Shown here in pieces: positions 11,346-22,337 of a stretch of 64,000 nt of DNA (within the stretch, counting starts at the first letter, position 1; each line of letters begins with the position of its first letter). The position numbers and the translations under genes are program-made. Under the pieces are notes generated by a model. That model worked only from the letters and a program-made list of their open reading frames with translations, was not told where the DNA came from and did no database searches. The stretch comes from Doryteuthis pealeii. Its lineage: Eukaryota > Mollusca > Cephalopoda > Myopsida > Loliginidae. The stretch is from assembly GCA_023376005.1 (NCBI GenBank), contig CM042145.1, positions 98,750,702-98,814,701 of the forward strand, given 5' to 3'.

Positions 11346-11720
11346 TTGCCAATGCTCGTAACTCAATTTCTTCGTATATCAAATCAATTTTCTCTATTGA
11401 AATAAACTCAAAAGCCATTAATCCGTTCCAGCATAAGCTCGTAACTCAATTTCTTCGTATATCAAATCAATCTTCTCTATTGAGATTAACTCAAAAGCCA
11501 TTAATCCGTTCCAGCATCAGCTCGTAACTCAATTTCTTCGTATATCAAATCAATCTTCTCTATTGAGATAAACTCAAAAGCCATTAATCCGTTCCAGCAT
11601 CAGCTCGTAACTCAATTTCTTCGTATATCAAATCAATTTTCTCTATTGAGAAACTCAAAAGCCATTAATCCGTTCCAGCATCAGCTCGTAACTCAATTTC
11701 TTGTAATGAATTATATTTGC
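11346..11720 (+). repeat. 84-bp minisatellite, four full units
   Basis: Units begin near 11353, 11437, 11520 and 11604, with a partial fifth at 11688. The core is 'cgtaactcaatttcttcgta' followed by 'ccattaatccgttccagc'. A displaced sixth unit lies at 11890-11975. The unit resembles the end of a DNA transposon, so the array may be an amplified terminal repeat. Confidence 0.85.
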
Positions 11721-12290
11721 TTTGTATTGAGGGTTAAAATTTGAGATACGAGCGAGTTTCAGATTATCTTATATTAATACGTTTGCTAAAAACATTTGTT
11801 TCCAAATTTATTACACAAAAGAAAAATATTATTTATAAAAATGATCAGTTCTAATTCTCGAATGCTTTTGCACAGATTGCGTACCAATGTTCATAACTCA
11901 ATTTCTTCGTATATCAAATCAATTTTCTCTATTGAAATAAATTGAAAAGCCATAAATCCGTTCGAGCATCAGCCCAAAAAAACACCCTGAATTTTTTATA
12001 CGTGTTTTTAGATAACAAAAATAGCATTGTTTTGTATAGAAATATGGTAAAATAGAATGCAATGAAGTATGTGTTATAATGTCTTATTGTTTTGTTTTGT
12101 TTTGTTTTTATAAATGTTATTTTACTTTGGTGTAATAAATTTGGAAACTGAAATGTTTTTAGTGAACTAAGCGTATCTGAAACTCGTTCGTACCTCAAAT
12201 TTTAGCTCCCAACACAAAGCAAAAATCGATCATGACAGCTTGTAACTTGGAAAACTTGTAAAGTCGAGATGCTTGTAAATCAAGGTAAGT
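11721..12290. mobile_element. Degenerate inverted-repeat element beside the minisatellite
   Basis: 'aaaatttgagatacgagcga' (near 11735) is inverted at 12178-12205 ('actcgttcgtacctcaaatt'). The stretch is otherwise AT-rich with no coding content. It is probably the remainder of the DNA transposon whose end seeded the 84-bp array. Confidence 0.4.
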
Positions 12291-12297
12291 AAAAAGT

Positions 12298-12540
12298 AAA
12301 GTCGTCGGGGCGGCCTAAAGTCGGCATCAGCCAGTCAGCGAAGGAGTCTATCCCTTTTTCAATAGCGCTAGACCAAGGAGATTGTTTTGGCGTCTGAGGT
12401 GGAGTGCTACACCTACCATCAGCTCCTTACTTTACCGCACAGATCCCTGTGCTACTCATACGCTGAGTTGGACCGGTATCGAACTAGGAACCTTGTGGTT
12501 TCTAGCCGAACGCTCTACCGACTGAGCTAACCCGGCCCCT
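12298..12540 (-). mobile_element. SINE-C, full-length copy
   Basis: On the minus strand the A box region 'tagctcagtcggtagagcg' (complement near 12511-12530) and the B box (complement near 12475-12484) are 35-40 bases apart. The family body and the end near 12298 follow. This is the best reference copy of the family in the window, about 243 bases. Confidence 0.85.
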
Positions 12541-12554
12541 TTAAATTTTCCAGC

Positions 12555-12650
12555 TCATTTTGGCAGAATGTGAGACTAGGTTGCAGGTTTAGGGCATCCA
12601 GCGAGGATCGAACTCGCTACTAATCAGTATTTGATCTTATGAGTCGATTT
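12555..12650 (-). mobile_element. tRNA-like SINE head fragment
   Basis: The complement of 'gcgaggatcgaactcgct' gives a clean B box. The A box is less clear. It belongs with the heads at 3.6, 38.4 and 44.3 kb. Confidence 0.45.
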
Positions 12651-13142
12651 ATACTACTACAAAAAAGTCATTAAGAAATAAAATCTCAAATATAATTTAA
12701 CATGTTTATAATGAGGAAAAGTACAAAATCAGTTTTTGATTTTTACTGATGAAATGATATAGTTCAATAATTAGAATTAATCGATTTGCGGGACTTGACA
12801 GAATTCTTAAATAAGTTTTTAAAAATCTTAAGACCCACGATGTTTAAAATAATCCAATTCCACATTCAACAGAAATACTTTGTATTTTTTAATTCAGTAC
12901 TAAATGTAAAAAAGAAAAAGCTCAATTTTTTGGTAACTAAAAAATCATGAAAATCTTTTAGACCAATGGGTACCTTTATTTGAAATACTACTTTAAATGT
13001 ACCCCCCTACCCGAAAAAAAATTAAATCACGAAAGAATTTATATTTTTCTTACTTTTTTATTGTTGCATTTTTATGGGGTAAAAATGATAATAAATTAAA
13101 CTAATAGATTTTCTAACATTGTAAGTCAACACATATGATCAG

Positions 13143-13143
<1 letters not shown>

Positions 13144-13191
<48 letters not shown>

Positions 13192-13412
13192 TAATTGGTA
13201 ATTTGCTTGAAGCATTGTTAAGTATGTTATAATATATTAATAATTTGAAGGCAAATACAATGCGTATGAAAATGAAAAACAAAAAGATGTTATTTTTGTC
13301 TTATCGATTTCGAAGCATAAACTATGCTTTATAGTTTATGCTTCGAAATCGATATGACAAAAATAACATCTTTTTGTTTTTCTTTTTCATACGCATTGTA
13401 TTTACCTTCAAA

Positions 13413-13477
<65 letters not shown>
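13144..13477. repeat. Long palindrome flanked by (TA)n on both sides
   Basis: Arms of about 90 bases (13234-13325 and 13331-13422) pair almost perfectly around the loop 'gcttt'. They contain 'gatgttatttttgtc' and its complement. (TA)n tracts adjoin both ends (13144-13189 and 13422-13477). The ORF across it is an artefact. Confidence 0.9.
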
Positions 13478-13479
<2 letters not shown>

Positions 13480-13559
13480 GGTATCTCCACTATTTACACA
13501 CAGTGGGCTTGAAGAAGTGGATTCTTACCTTTTCCAAAGACATTAGGCCGAAGTGATGC

Positions 13560-13640
13560 AAACAACCTCGTCCAGGATTTGAACTCGGGTTTCCAATTCC
13601 ATCCCCCTACGACCATAATCACTACAGCAACACCCCTTTT
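13560..13640 (-). mobile_element. SINE-B head fragment
   Basis: 'gtccaggatttgaactcggg' is the reverse complement of the B box region. The A box side is eroded and only the head remains. Confidence 0.6.
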
Positions 13641-14144
13641 TTTACCGATATGTGCAGCAGTGAATATGATTCTAGCGGTTGAACCAGGGACGTTTGAAAG
13701 AACGGATCTGAAAAAATTACAAATGTCACATTAAAACGATCCTAAAAGTTTATCTATGGGAATGCATATTGCCAAAAAATTAACATTGACACACATTTCA
13801 TTGAAAGTTGCCTGAATGCAATGACTTACCGGGATATTCTAGAGGGTATAGATTTTGCTGTTCAAAAGCTTGCTAACGAACTCGAAGAAATAGGAGATTC
13901 CAGCATGATAATACCCTCTGCCACATTGCACATTCCCTTTCTAATTGGCTTTCCTGTTAGCCAATCGACATTCTAGACTGACCAACGAATAGAAAAAAAA
14001 TTTTGATGGGGGGGGGGGCATGAGAATGCTTTAGGTGAAGAATTTCATGGAAAACCGGTGGATCGAGACGTTTTAATAGCAGCTATTCATTCTATCTGGG
14101 ATAATACACATAAATAACTGTATAACTAAATATAAATATTTACC

Positions 14145-14220
14145 AACCCCTCTGCACGATGTGACACAAGGCCATTTTCTTAAGCGGAGATTAACAGGTT
14201 TGAATTCAGAGTTTTCCTTC

Positions 14221-14280
<60 letters not shown>
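14145..14280 (-). mobile_element. SINE-B tail joined to (TA)n(TG)n
   Basis: 'gatgtgacacaaggccattt' and 'aacaggtttgaattcagag' are the minus-strand tail of SINE-B. It adjoins a (TA)n(TG)n compound microsatellite at about 14222-14280. Confidence 0.7.
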
Positions 14281-14283
<3 letters not shown>

Positions 14284-14525
14284 CGGAAAATACGCACATT
14301 TTGCACAAAGAAAAAAACAAAAACTCCAAATACTAGAAGCTTTATACATCAAACAATACAAACAATCCAATGCAGTAATCACATTTTAAAATGCCTATAA
14401 CACTTTTCCTACCAATTCTCCTCCTTCCAGCTTCCACAGCCCTTAATATAATTTCTATGAGTTCCCCTCCTAGTTACTCTCACTACTACTAACTTGAAAA
14501 AAACTGGAACACAAACACAACACTC

Positions 14526-14553
14526 CTGATGATGGCACTTCGAAGTGCCGAAA
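14526..14553 (+). ncRNA. Hammerhead-core-like hairpin
   Basis: CTGATGA (14526-14532), one extra T, the perfect hairpin GGCACTTC/GAAGTGCC (14534-14549), then GAAA (14550-14553). This is the order of a hammerhead core with helix II, but I cannot build helix I or a convincing helix III. It may be a decayed ribozyme or chance. Confidence 0.25.
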
Positions 14554-14717
14554 GTACTTGGGATAAAACCTTCGGTGGACTTATCCACGAATTCCATCCA
14601 AATGTAAAAAAAGGTTGGTCAGAAAGCTAAAAAAGATCGTTAATAAAATTGTTAAACAGGAGACGTGCCTTTTGTTTAATTCTACATGTATAAATGAAAG
14701 AATGCTGCCCAAATACA

Positions 14718-14718
14718 T

Positions 14719-14752
<34 letters not shown>

Positions 14753-14929
14753 TATTATTATTATTATTATTATTATTAAAAGATTATTTAAAATTATCTT
14801 AAAAATTATTTAAAATTATTATTTTTTGTTCTTTTAAAGATGTCCTTTGGAAAAGATTGTTTTCATTTATTCCATTCATTGCATTCATTTTTATGCCATT
14901 CATTAATTATTTTTACATTAATTCTTAAC

Positions 14930-15002
<73 letters not shown>
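14718..15002. repeat. Compound microsatellites (CA)n(TA)n(ATT)n and (TA)n(TG)n
   Basis: (CA)n at about 14720-14740, (TA)n, (ATT)n at about 14750-14778, then (TA)n(TG)n at about 14936-15002. The intervening sequence is AT-rich. ORFs spanning it are low-complexity. Confidence 0.9.
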
Positions 15003-15005
<3 letters not shown>

Positions 15006-15485
15006 ATTTTCGTTTTATTTCATTCCAATATTTCAGAGACTTGACTCTCCTTTTTCAGAGGAATGTAAATTTACTGTTTTGTATTTTTTGTTTGTTTGTT
15101 TTGTTTAATTTTCTTTTTTTCCTTTTTATTCTTTTTTCTTTTTTTTCCCTCTTTATACCTGAGGTCGTGGTCATCGGGGGTATTCTGTCTGTCTCTCGGT
15201 TACCTCCTTAGGTGGTGTAGGGGCGGCTACTCATCTACGCTGTTACTGTGCCGGCAGGTGATTGATGTCTGGGCCGCGGCCATTTTCTTCTAATGAAATA
15301 AAATCAAACATAACATCCCTCAAACTGAGTTTCTTATATATTTCACCCCCCATGCTTCATACTAAACCCCAAATAATATATATTATAGACATTTATATAT
15401 ACATAACATATATACTAATATAATAAATACACACACAGAACCAGACTCACCAGATATATCAGCAAAGAAGCATAGGTTAATCCTT

Positions 15486-15523
<38 letters not shown>

Positions 15524-15593
15524 GCAATATTCTCCATTTTGGCATCCGTAACCAACAAGTTGCACCTGGTTAATAAGAGGTAAATAAACAACG

Positions 15594-15790
15594 ATGTGTT
15601 TTGATATGGCTTTTTTTAGCTAACAATTTTTGGGAAATATGTGCTTAATTGAAGTCGTACCTAATTTTGAAAATTAACTAATTAATAATTAATTAATTAG
15701 GCGGGCATACCTATTCAAATGTAAGGCTAAACAAATCGAGAAAAATCAATCTCTGTATGTACATGTAGGTACGACTTCAGTTAAGCATAT
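15594..15790. repeat. Copy of the 24.8-kb block, with terminal inverted repeat
   Basis: It matches 24815-24984 over 'gtaaggctaaacaaatcgag' and neighbouring sequence. Its left part ('cttaattgaagtcgtacct', 15643-15662) is repeated inverted at about 15768-15786. Homology to the 24.8-kb block stops close to where that block's hammerhead begins. Confidence 0.65.
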
Positions 15791-15796
15791 ATATAT

Positions 15797-15831
<35 letters not shown>

Positions 15832-15834
15832 TTG

Positions 15835-15866
<32 letters not shown>

Positions 15867-15931
15867 TATATATTATTAATATCATTTATATTATATATAA
15901 ATATGTGTATATATTCTTATACATATATATA

Positions 15932-15964
15932 TGTATATTCTTATACATGTAATATATCTTGACA

Positions 15965-16016
<52 letters not shown>

Positions 16017-16095
16017 ATATATATATATATAGTTTGTCAAGATATATTACATGTATAAGAATTAGGAAGGCGTTAACTCATAGCTAACGTCCGTT

Positions 16096-16166
<71 letters not shown>
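15932..16166. repeat. Palindrome around (TA)n, then a second (TA)n
   Basis: 'acatgtaatatatcttgaca' (near 15944-15963) recurs inverted at 16036-16055, with (TA)n between the arms. A further (TA)n tract of about 65 bases follows at 16101-16166. Confidence 0.85.
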
Positions 16167-16168
<2 letters not shown>

Positions 16169-17399
16169 TCAATAGTGGACTAAGAATTAGTTATGAGTTG
16201 AATTCTGATCTGTAGATTTTACTCTATGATATTCGATCTATTTGCACCGATTTTAAGTGCATTTACAAGGAAATAGATGAAATGAAAAAAATATATTTGT
16301 TGTGCCAAATGTTAAAAGATTTGGCTACATACAATTCCTATGTAGCCGAATGTACTTCTTTGCATACGTATGTATGTGTAGATAATTATATTTGTGGATA
16401 CATATAAACACGTGATAGTTTCTGTCCACCCACCCATCCCCTTGTTGCCTTCACTCCCTTTCCCGCCTTGATTAGAACTTTCATATTTTCCTCTTTACTT
16501 TCATTCAAGATGGCTCTGCCAGCCAGTTGCCGTTGGTTGCTAGTGCATCTTTATAAACTTCAAAGGGATTTCACTGTCCTATTTATTTATTTTTTCTACG
16601 AAGAGCAAACCGAACTTCCGACGATTTCTGAAGACAATAAGATGTGTAGTCATGACCAAAAAAAAAAAAAAAGAAACATGGTCATATATTTTAGAAAACA
16701 GAAAACAGAAAAAGAAGTCTCAAATACCGTTCTAAATCTTGAAATTCTCAAGATTTCACGTTGAACGAGATTAGATCGCACTGTTAGGATCTCAGTGGTG
16801 TGATAGTCGCTGTGAGCTGCTTAAAGCAGCCAAAGTGTTAAACCTGAAAATTCAATTCATTAAGGGAAAATGATAGCGTATTTTTTTGTTATTTCTGATA
16901 AAATAAAACGGTAATTCTTCCAAGCTGTAGTCGTATAAGTACTGCTGTATGGTTGCATCACTTGAACATTGATCGGAAGATGGAAATTAAACAAAGATGC
17001 TACGTGCTTTTGGGGAAACCTCTAGTCAAACTAGATTAGAAAATAGATAGTGATAGTTATTGGCATGCTATTTGCAAGGAAGAAAAATCGATGTTTGAAA
17101 ATTAACCCTTAACTCTTTGCCTACCAAATTTCCCCCACGGCTGTCCCAAATTTTCAACTGGTTCCCTATTGCAAAAGGATCAAGTTTCAGTCTCAGAATT
17201 AGTTCACAGACAAAACAAAAGATGACAGCGGTATTCACGTAGTGATTTTTCAATGTAAACAAGTGACACGTGCGAAAGCTACTGCTAGCGGCTTACGGTA
17301 TGTCGCCGCGTCCATGTCCAACGACGATAACACTTACAGCACGGCTATGCCTTATTGCACCCAGGAAGAGAAGAGCTTATATATATTTACAAATCCCTC

Positions 17400-17590
17400 C
17401 CCACTGGCAGGATGTGACACAAGGTCAATTTTTTAAAGCGTTACTCATAGCAGGAGGGAGAATAGTTAAATTCATACATTTCCTTAGGGTATTCGCGTTA
17501 TGTGAAATGCGAACTGACTCGTCAAGGATTTGAACTCGGGTCGACGAGTCCATTTCCTACGACTCTAACCATTACACCACGCGTCTCCTA
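17400..17590 (-). mobile_element. SINE-B copy, internally deleted
   Basis: The minus-strand tail ('gatgtgacacaaggtcaatt') jumps directly to the middle of the body and then to the tRNA head (B box complement 'ggatttgaactcgggt', A box complement 'ctaaccattacaccac'). The central segment is missing. Confidence 0.75.
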
Positions 17591-17704
17591 TAGTGTCACG
17601 CTGGAATAATTGTGTTGAATTGTAAGGTAACTGTTTTGAAGAAAATTAACTTTTTATTCATTGTTCATTTCTTTTTAGGTAAATGAAACTTCGGTCTTGA
17701 TGTA

Positions 17705-17800
17705 TTAATGCTAGCAGCCTCGTCCAGGATTTGAACCCATGTTGCCGTGTCTATTTCCCACGACGATAACCATTAAACCACGCCTATGCATTATTACACA
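17705..17800 (-). mobile_element. SINE-B head fragment
   Basis: 'gtccaggatttgaacccatg' and 'gataaccattaaaccacgc' are the reversed B and A boxes. No body follows. A fainter third head lies at about 17270-17345. Confidence 0.65.
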
Positions 17801-17844
17801 TAGGAGGAGAAGAGCTTATAGTATCATACTGGAATAACTATTTT

Positions 17845-18365
17845 GAACTAGCATGACCTGTAGATATACCACAGTATGATAATTTAAATATCACAACGTT
17901 TGATATGTTTACTTATGAGCTATTGCAATTGTTCAATATGTAAAAAGAATAATAATCTTGATTTACCACTCTGTCGCTCTTTCTTTCTTTTCTTTTCTTT
18001 TTCTTCTTTTCATTATGCTCGATTGAAACAGATTAGCCTTATCACTTCAACGCGCTCATCCCCTCTCTATATCTTTCCCCTACCCTTTTTCTTTCTTTGT
18101 TTCTTTCTTTCTTGTTAGATATTGTCTGTGTAGCATGACCTTTTTGTTTCCTTACTTTCTATCATAATAAAAACGGAATGGTCCATTATTCAGCTGAATT
18201 GACGACACTCGTTAGAAATAAGAATTCTGCTAATAAGAAACACCAGATAATCAGGATTTACATTTTTGTCATCTTGGACGATTTGGACGGTCTCATTTTT
18301 AACCAGGGGGTGTTACAAGATGATAACGACCGGAAGATTAAGGAACAAGATAATCACTATATAGA
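17845..18365 (+). repeat. Dispersed block, copy 1 (pairs with 59958-60590)
   Basis: Shared landmarks in the same order in both copies are 'caacgtttgatatgtttact', 'taataaaaacggaatggt' and 'gacgatttggacggtctcat'. A pyrimidine-rich stretch sits between them. It has no long ORF and its identity is unknown. Confidence 0.8.
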
Positions 18366-18419
18366 TAGCAAGGTGACTGTTTTGAAGAAAATCAACGTTT
18401 TATTCATTGTTCTCTTCTG

Positions 18420-19025
18420 TCTGGGTAAGCCCGTCCTGTCGACTGGCGCATTAGAATACACCGACTGCACCTCTGCAGAGGGGTAAGACTCCCCCAATGG
18501 GGCCACCTGTTCGCCGTGGGTGGCGACCCGTAATGCTAAAGGATGGAACCCAGGTCGCTGAGCAGTCCATGATATGCAACACACCACTTTGGCCCTTACT
18601 TAGACTAGACGAGCGGTCGGAGATGCACCCTCCGATCAATCAGCTGGTCACGTCAAGCCCTAGCACCTATATGATTGTCCCAACCCTATTGCTCTTATAG
18701 GAAGCCCCAATCCTTTTTATCATATGGGTGCTAGAAGGTGATGGCTGAGGGTCTTCATGTCCTGGGAATAACGTTAAACTCTATCTTGAGGTTCCAGTTT
18801 TGGAGGTTTGAGGAATGTGGAGAACTCCTTCATCACTATTGCTTCCTGGTCCATTTTGATCCAGAGTGGTAGTACCTGTTAGGGTCCCATCTATGGGTTA
18901 AATAGAAAAACATGAGTTTGTAAACAAAATTGATTATCCATTATGAATGAATTTATTTCAAAACTTTGTCGGCATTAAATAACCCTTAGGTTGATATACC
19001 GTAAAATAAAACAAAATAAACTAAA
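18420..19025 (+). mobile_element. RPT-A, longest copy in the window
   Basis: It runs from 'gaatacaccgactgcacctc' through 'ccatgatatgcaacacacc', 'atgctagaaggtgatggctg' style blocks and 'gtggtagtacctgttaggg' to the tail 'gttgatataccgtaaaa', about 600 bases. Other copies contain subsets in the same order. The overlapping ORFs on both strands are not conserved between copies. Confidence 0.7.
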
Positions 19026-19654
19026 TCAAGCCTGTCTAGGTAAGCTTCGGTCTCAATAGTTTTTGATCATAGTATAGAGAAATATTGACAGAAAGGAAGA
19101 GAGTGATTATAAATTCCTTGTTTATCACGAACTATAAGTGATGGCTGCCAAGGGATCAAGACTCGTTTTGTTTTCATCGCTAAGCAAGACTTTCATCGAG
19201 AAACAATTTTTCTAAATAGTTTGATAAATAACATGGGTAAACGCTTCAGTTTCTTTGTGGATATATTATTCTGTAAACGAATTCCTAGTTCAGTGATACA
19301 ATTTGACTTCGTGCATTTGAAAAACAATTTGATTTTCCTATCGCGAAAAATAAACCCCGGCATCAAGATGGATAAATAACAGCTAGAGAGCGGGAAAAAA
19401 AGAGCGGGAAAAAAAGAGCAAAAGAGACGCACAAAAAGGAAAATGGCGGAGGAAAAAATCGGCAATGAACAAGAGAAAATAAAAGATGAATAAAGATGTT
19501 ATACAAAGAGAAATAAATTTCAAGAGAGAAAATAGGAGGGTGGGGAGAAACGAATATAAAAACATTGAATCGAAAGACATTGTCATAGATAGAAAAAAAA
19601 TATATACTGTAAAAATATAAAGGGTTTACATGGAATCTTTCTAACTTCACAAAT

Positions 19655-19817
19655 AATAAACAAAAGAACGAGAAAAGGAAAAAGAACAGAGAAAATAAAA
19701 TCTCTTTTTGAAACAACTTTTAATCAATAACGAAGATAATAATGAAATTGATAATAATAAGACTGATATTAATACTGCAACTACTAATATTAATACTACT
19801 ACTACTACTACTACTGC

Positions 19818-19860
<43 letters not shown>

Positions 19861-19954
19861 TGATGTGAAAACTCAAAAGGAGTAAATAATAATAAAAATA
19901 ATAATAATAATCCCCTAAGAATTGTCCAACAAACTAAATCTTTATAACAAAATC

Positions 19955-20005
<51 letters not shown>

Positions 20006-20171
20006 AACCCCTCCACACAAGCTGGATGTGACACAATCTCAGTTTCTTAAGTGGAATTCACAGATAATAAACAAAAGAACGAGAAAGGGAAAAAGAACAA
20101 CTTTCGATTAATAACGAAGATAATGATAAAATTAATAATGATAATACTGATACAAATACTACTACTACTAC

Positions 20172-20211
<40 letters not shown>

Positions 20212-20252
20212 CCCCTGGTAATTGTACAAGAAACTAGATCTTTACAATAAAA

Positions 20253-20305
<53 letters not shown>

Positions 20306-20360
20306 CCACCGCACAAACTAGATGTGACACAAGGTCAGTTCCTTAAGCGAAATTTCACAG
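19655..20360. repeat. Tandem duplication, about 410-bp period
   Basis: 'aataaacaaaagaacgag' occurs at about 19656 and 20066. Each copy continues through a trinucleotide tract ((ACT)n(AAT)n), 'aataatcccct', a (TA)n tract and a SINE-B tail. The microsatellites inside the two copies differ in length. Confidence 0.85.
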
Positions 20361-20465
20361 GTTTGAATTCAGGATTTTCCTTCTCTTTGACTGGTTACCT
20401 AGCCAAGGTTAAAACCCCAGTCTGTCCTACTATTCATCGATTGCTTGAGCGAGAATTGTTGAATG
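20302..20465 (-). mobile_element. SINE-B body and tail fragment
   Basis: 'gatgtgacacaaggtcagtt', 'acaggtttgaattcagga' and 'ccaaggttaaaacccca' are the reversed body. It sits at the end of the second duplicated copy and is truncated before the tRNA head. Confidence 0.7.
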
Positions 20466-20479
20466 TACACCATTACCAA

Positions 20480-20480
<1 letters not shown>

Positions 20481-20543
<63 letters not shown>
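20481..20543. repeat. (TA)n microsatellite
   Basis: An uninterrupted TA tract. Confidence 0.9.
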
Positions 20544-20544
<1 letters not shown>

Positions 20545-20687
20545 AGTAGTATTGCAAATATATAACTACAACCATATTAATTATATATATGTTTGTATGT
20601 GTGTGTGAGTGTGTGTGGGTAAGATTAAAAAATGAAATTAAATTATATAGTATATTTTGCCCATACAAATTTCTTAATTAAGAAAGT

Positions 20688-20975
20688 GGAGGCGTGTCGT
20701 GTAATGGTTACCATTGTAAGAAATGGAAACGGTGATCCCAATTCAAATCCTGAACGAGACTGTTTGCATTTCATATAGGGATAATACCCTTGAGAAAGGT
20801 ATGAATCAAACTATTCTCCCTCTAGCTATAGGTAAATAGTATGGCATACTGGACTCTTTACCTTGGTTTGGCAACCAGTCAAGGAGAAGGAAAACTCTGA
20901 ATTCAAACCCGTTAAACTCCACTTAAGAAATTGACCTTGTGTCACATTTTCCTCGTACGGAGGGGTTAGTAGATA
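20688..20975 (+). mobile_element. SINE-B, near full-length
   Basis: A box 'gtgtaatggttacc' at 20699-20712 and B box-like 'attcaaatcctg' near 20741. The body follows ('tactggactctttaccttgg') through the tail 'gtgtcacattttcctcgtac' and 'ggaggggtta'. About 288 bases with no coding capacity. Confidence 0.85.
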
Positions 20976-21142
20976 TATATATACAACTTCCTTACCTACA
21001 ATGAAATGGTATTTTTAAAATAAACATGGAAAACGTCGACGTAATTGTTAGGGAATAAAACAGACGCTGAATTTTAGCTGCTTGGGAGACTTTGAAACTT
21101 TTTAATTTGAAAATTGGTTTGTAATTATTTTTATCAGAAAAA

Positions 21143-22061
21143 TCTTATTATAATGGAGATTATGTGTATGTCTGTCTATAACCCAAACTATGTCACCCTC
21201 TATGTCACAATGTCCTTAGTTATTTACGTTGCATTCACTATTGTTATATTTCTCTTTAAATCTCAATTATTTTATTAAGAAAAATATCTAATACTATTAA
21301 TACTGTTAGTTTTATCTACACGCCAATAACATGCAATTGCATTTATATGTACCGTCAAATAGTATATTATAGTGTGAATGGGAATGCTAATTTGCATATT
21401 GATCTTAAAAAATGACTTTAATAAAGATTTGCTTAGTTTTATTGATTTCTAATTGTTTGGTGGAATTTTGATAATTCTAAAAAAAAAATTACTAAAAAGA
21501 AATAATGTATTTTTAATGTCTGATTTAGTTAAATAGTTGAATTAAGAAAATTTTGCAATAAAAGTCTGGACTGGTTGAAAGAGTTAGCGTTCAAACTTTT
21601 CTATTCATCAAATAAACCGTCTCTGTTTTAGATAAGTTTAAAGTAATAATTAATAGTTAATGATTTATATAGAAATCAATAAAAAAATAAGTATAATCTT
21701 TTCCATTCTTTTGTAGTCTTTCTGATTTAATATGATATTTTATTACATTATGACATTAAACTATTTGATAATAAATGTCCTGTTCTGGAGGTCTGGGGAA
21801 TGTGTAGAACCCCTTCATCACCATTGCTCCCAGGTCCACTCTGACCCGGAGTGGTAGTACCTGTTAAGGTCTCATTTATGGGTTAAATAGAAAAATGTGT
21901 TTATTAAAAAAAATGATTATCAATTAAGAATTAATTTATTTCTAAACTTAGTCGGCATCAAATGACCCACTGAGGTTGATATGCCGTAAAACAAAACAAA
22001 CCAAACTTTAATTACATTAAAACTTAAATACCTGCGTCCAGGGGGCGCATATTTTTGCTAG
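21143..22061 (+). mobile_element. Hel-D Helitron with nested RPT-A
   Basis: It starts TC after A ('aatcttattataatgg') and ends CTAG (22058-22061) before T. A 3' hairpin (TGCGTCC/GGGCGCA-like) sits about 10 bases upstream. These are Helitron hallmarks: 5' TC, 3' hairpin plus CTRR, insertion between A and T, no TSD. No Rep/helicase is encoded. An RPT-A fragment at about 21779-22008 interrupts it, so RPT-A moved after this Helitron landed. Confidence 0.75.
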
Positions 22062-22149
22062 TATGACTAAAGATTATAATTGAAGAGTAATATAGTTTGT
22101 GATTCATCATTCCTACTATAAAACAAAATTATTATTGAGTAGGGCCGGT

Positions 22150-22320
22150 TTAATTAGGGTCGATTTAGCTCAATCAGTAGAGCACTCTCCTAGGTAATCA
22201 CAAGGTTCCACAAATTAGGTAATCTGATCAGTGCGGTAAAGTAGGGAGCTGACGGTAGGTGTGGCCTTAGCAAAAGCAATTTCTCTGGTTTATCGCGAGC
22301 GAAAAGGAAATAGACTGGTT
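22150..22320 (+). mobile_element. SINE-C copy, internally shortened
   Basis: The head 'tttagctcaatcagtagagc' is followed by a compressed body ('gagctgacggtaggtgtgg') and the 'tctctggtttatcgcgagcg' segment. Confidence 0.7.
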
Positions 22321-22337
22321 TTTTTTCTACTATAAGA

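Noticed and set aside
12511..12530. Functional tRNA gene (A box at SINE-C heads)
   Set aside because: No acceptor stem or anticodon arm can be folded, and the same head recurs with a long shared body, so these are SINEs.
19647..20036. 129-codon ORF with hydrophobic runs resembling a membrane protein
   Set aside because: The hydrophobic runs are (AAT)n and (TA)n microsatellites read on the minus strand. The frame is not kept in the duplicated copy.
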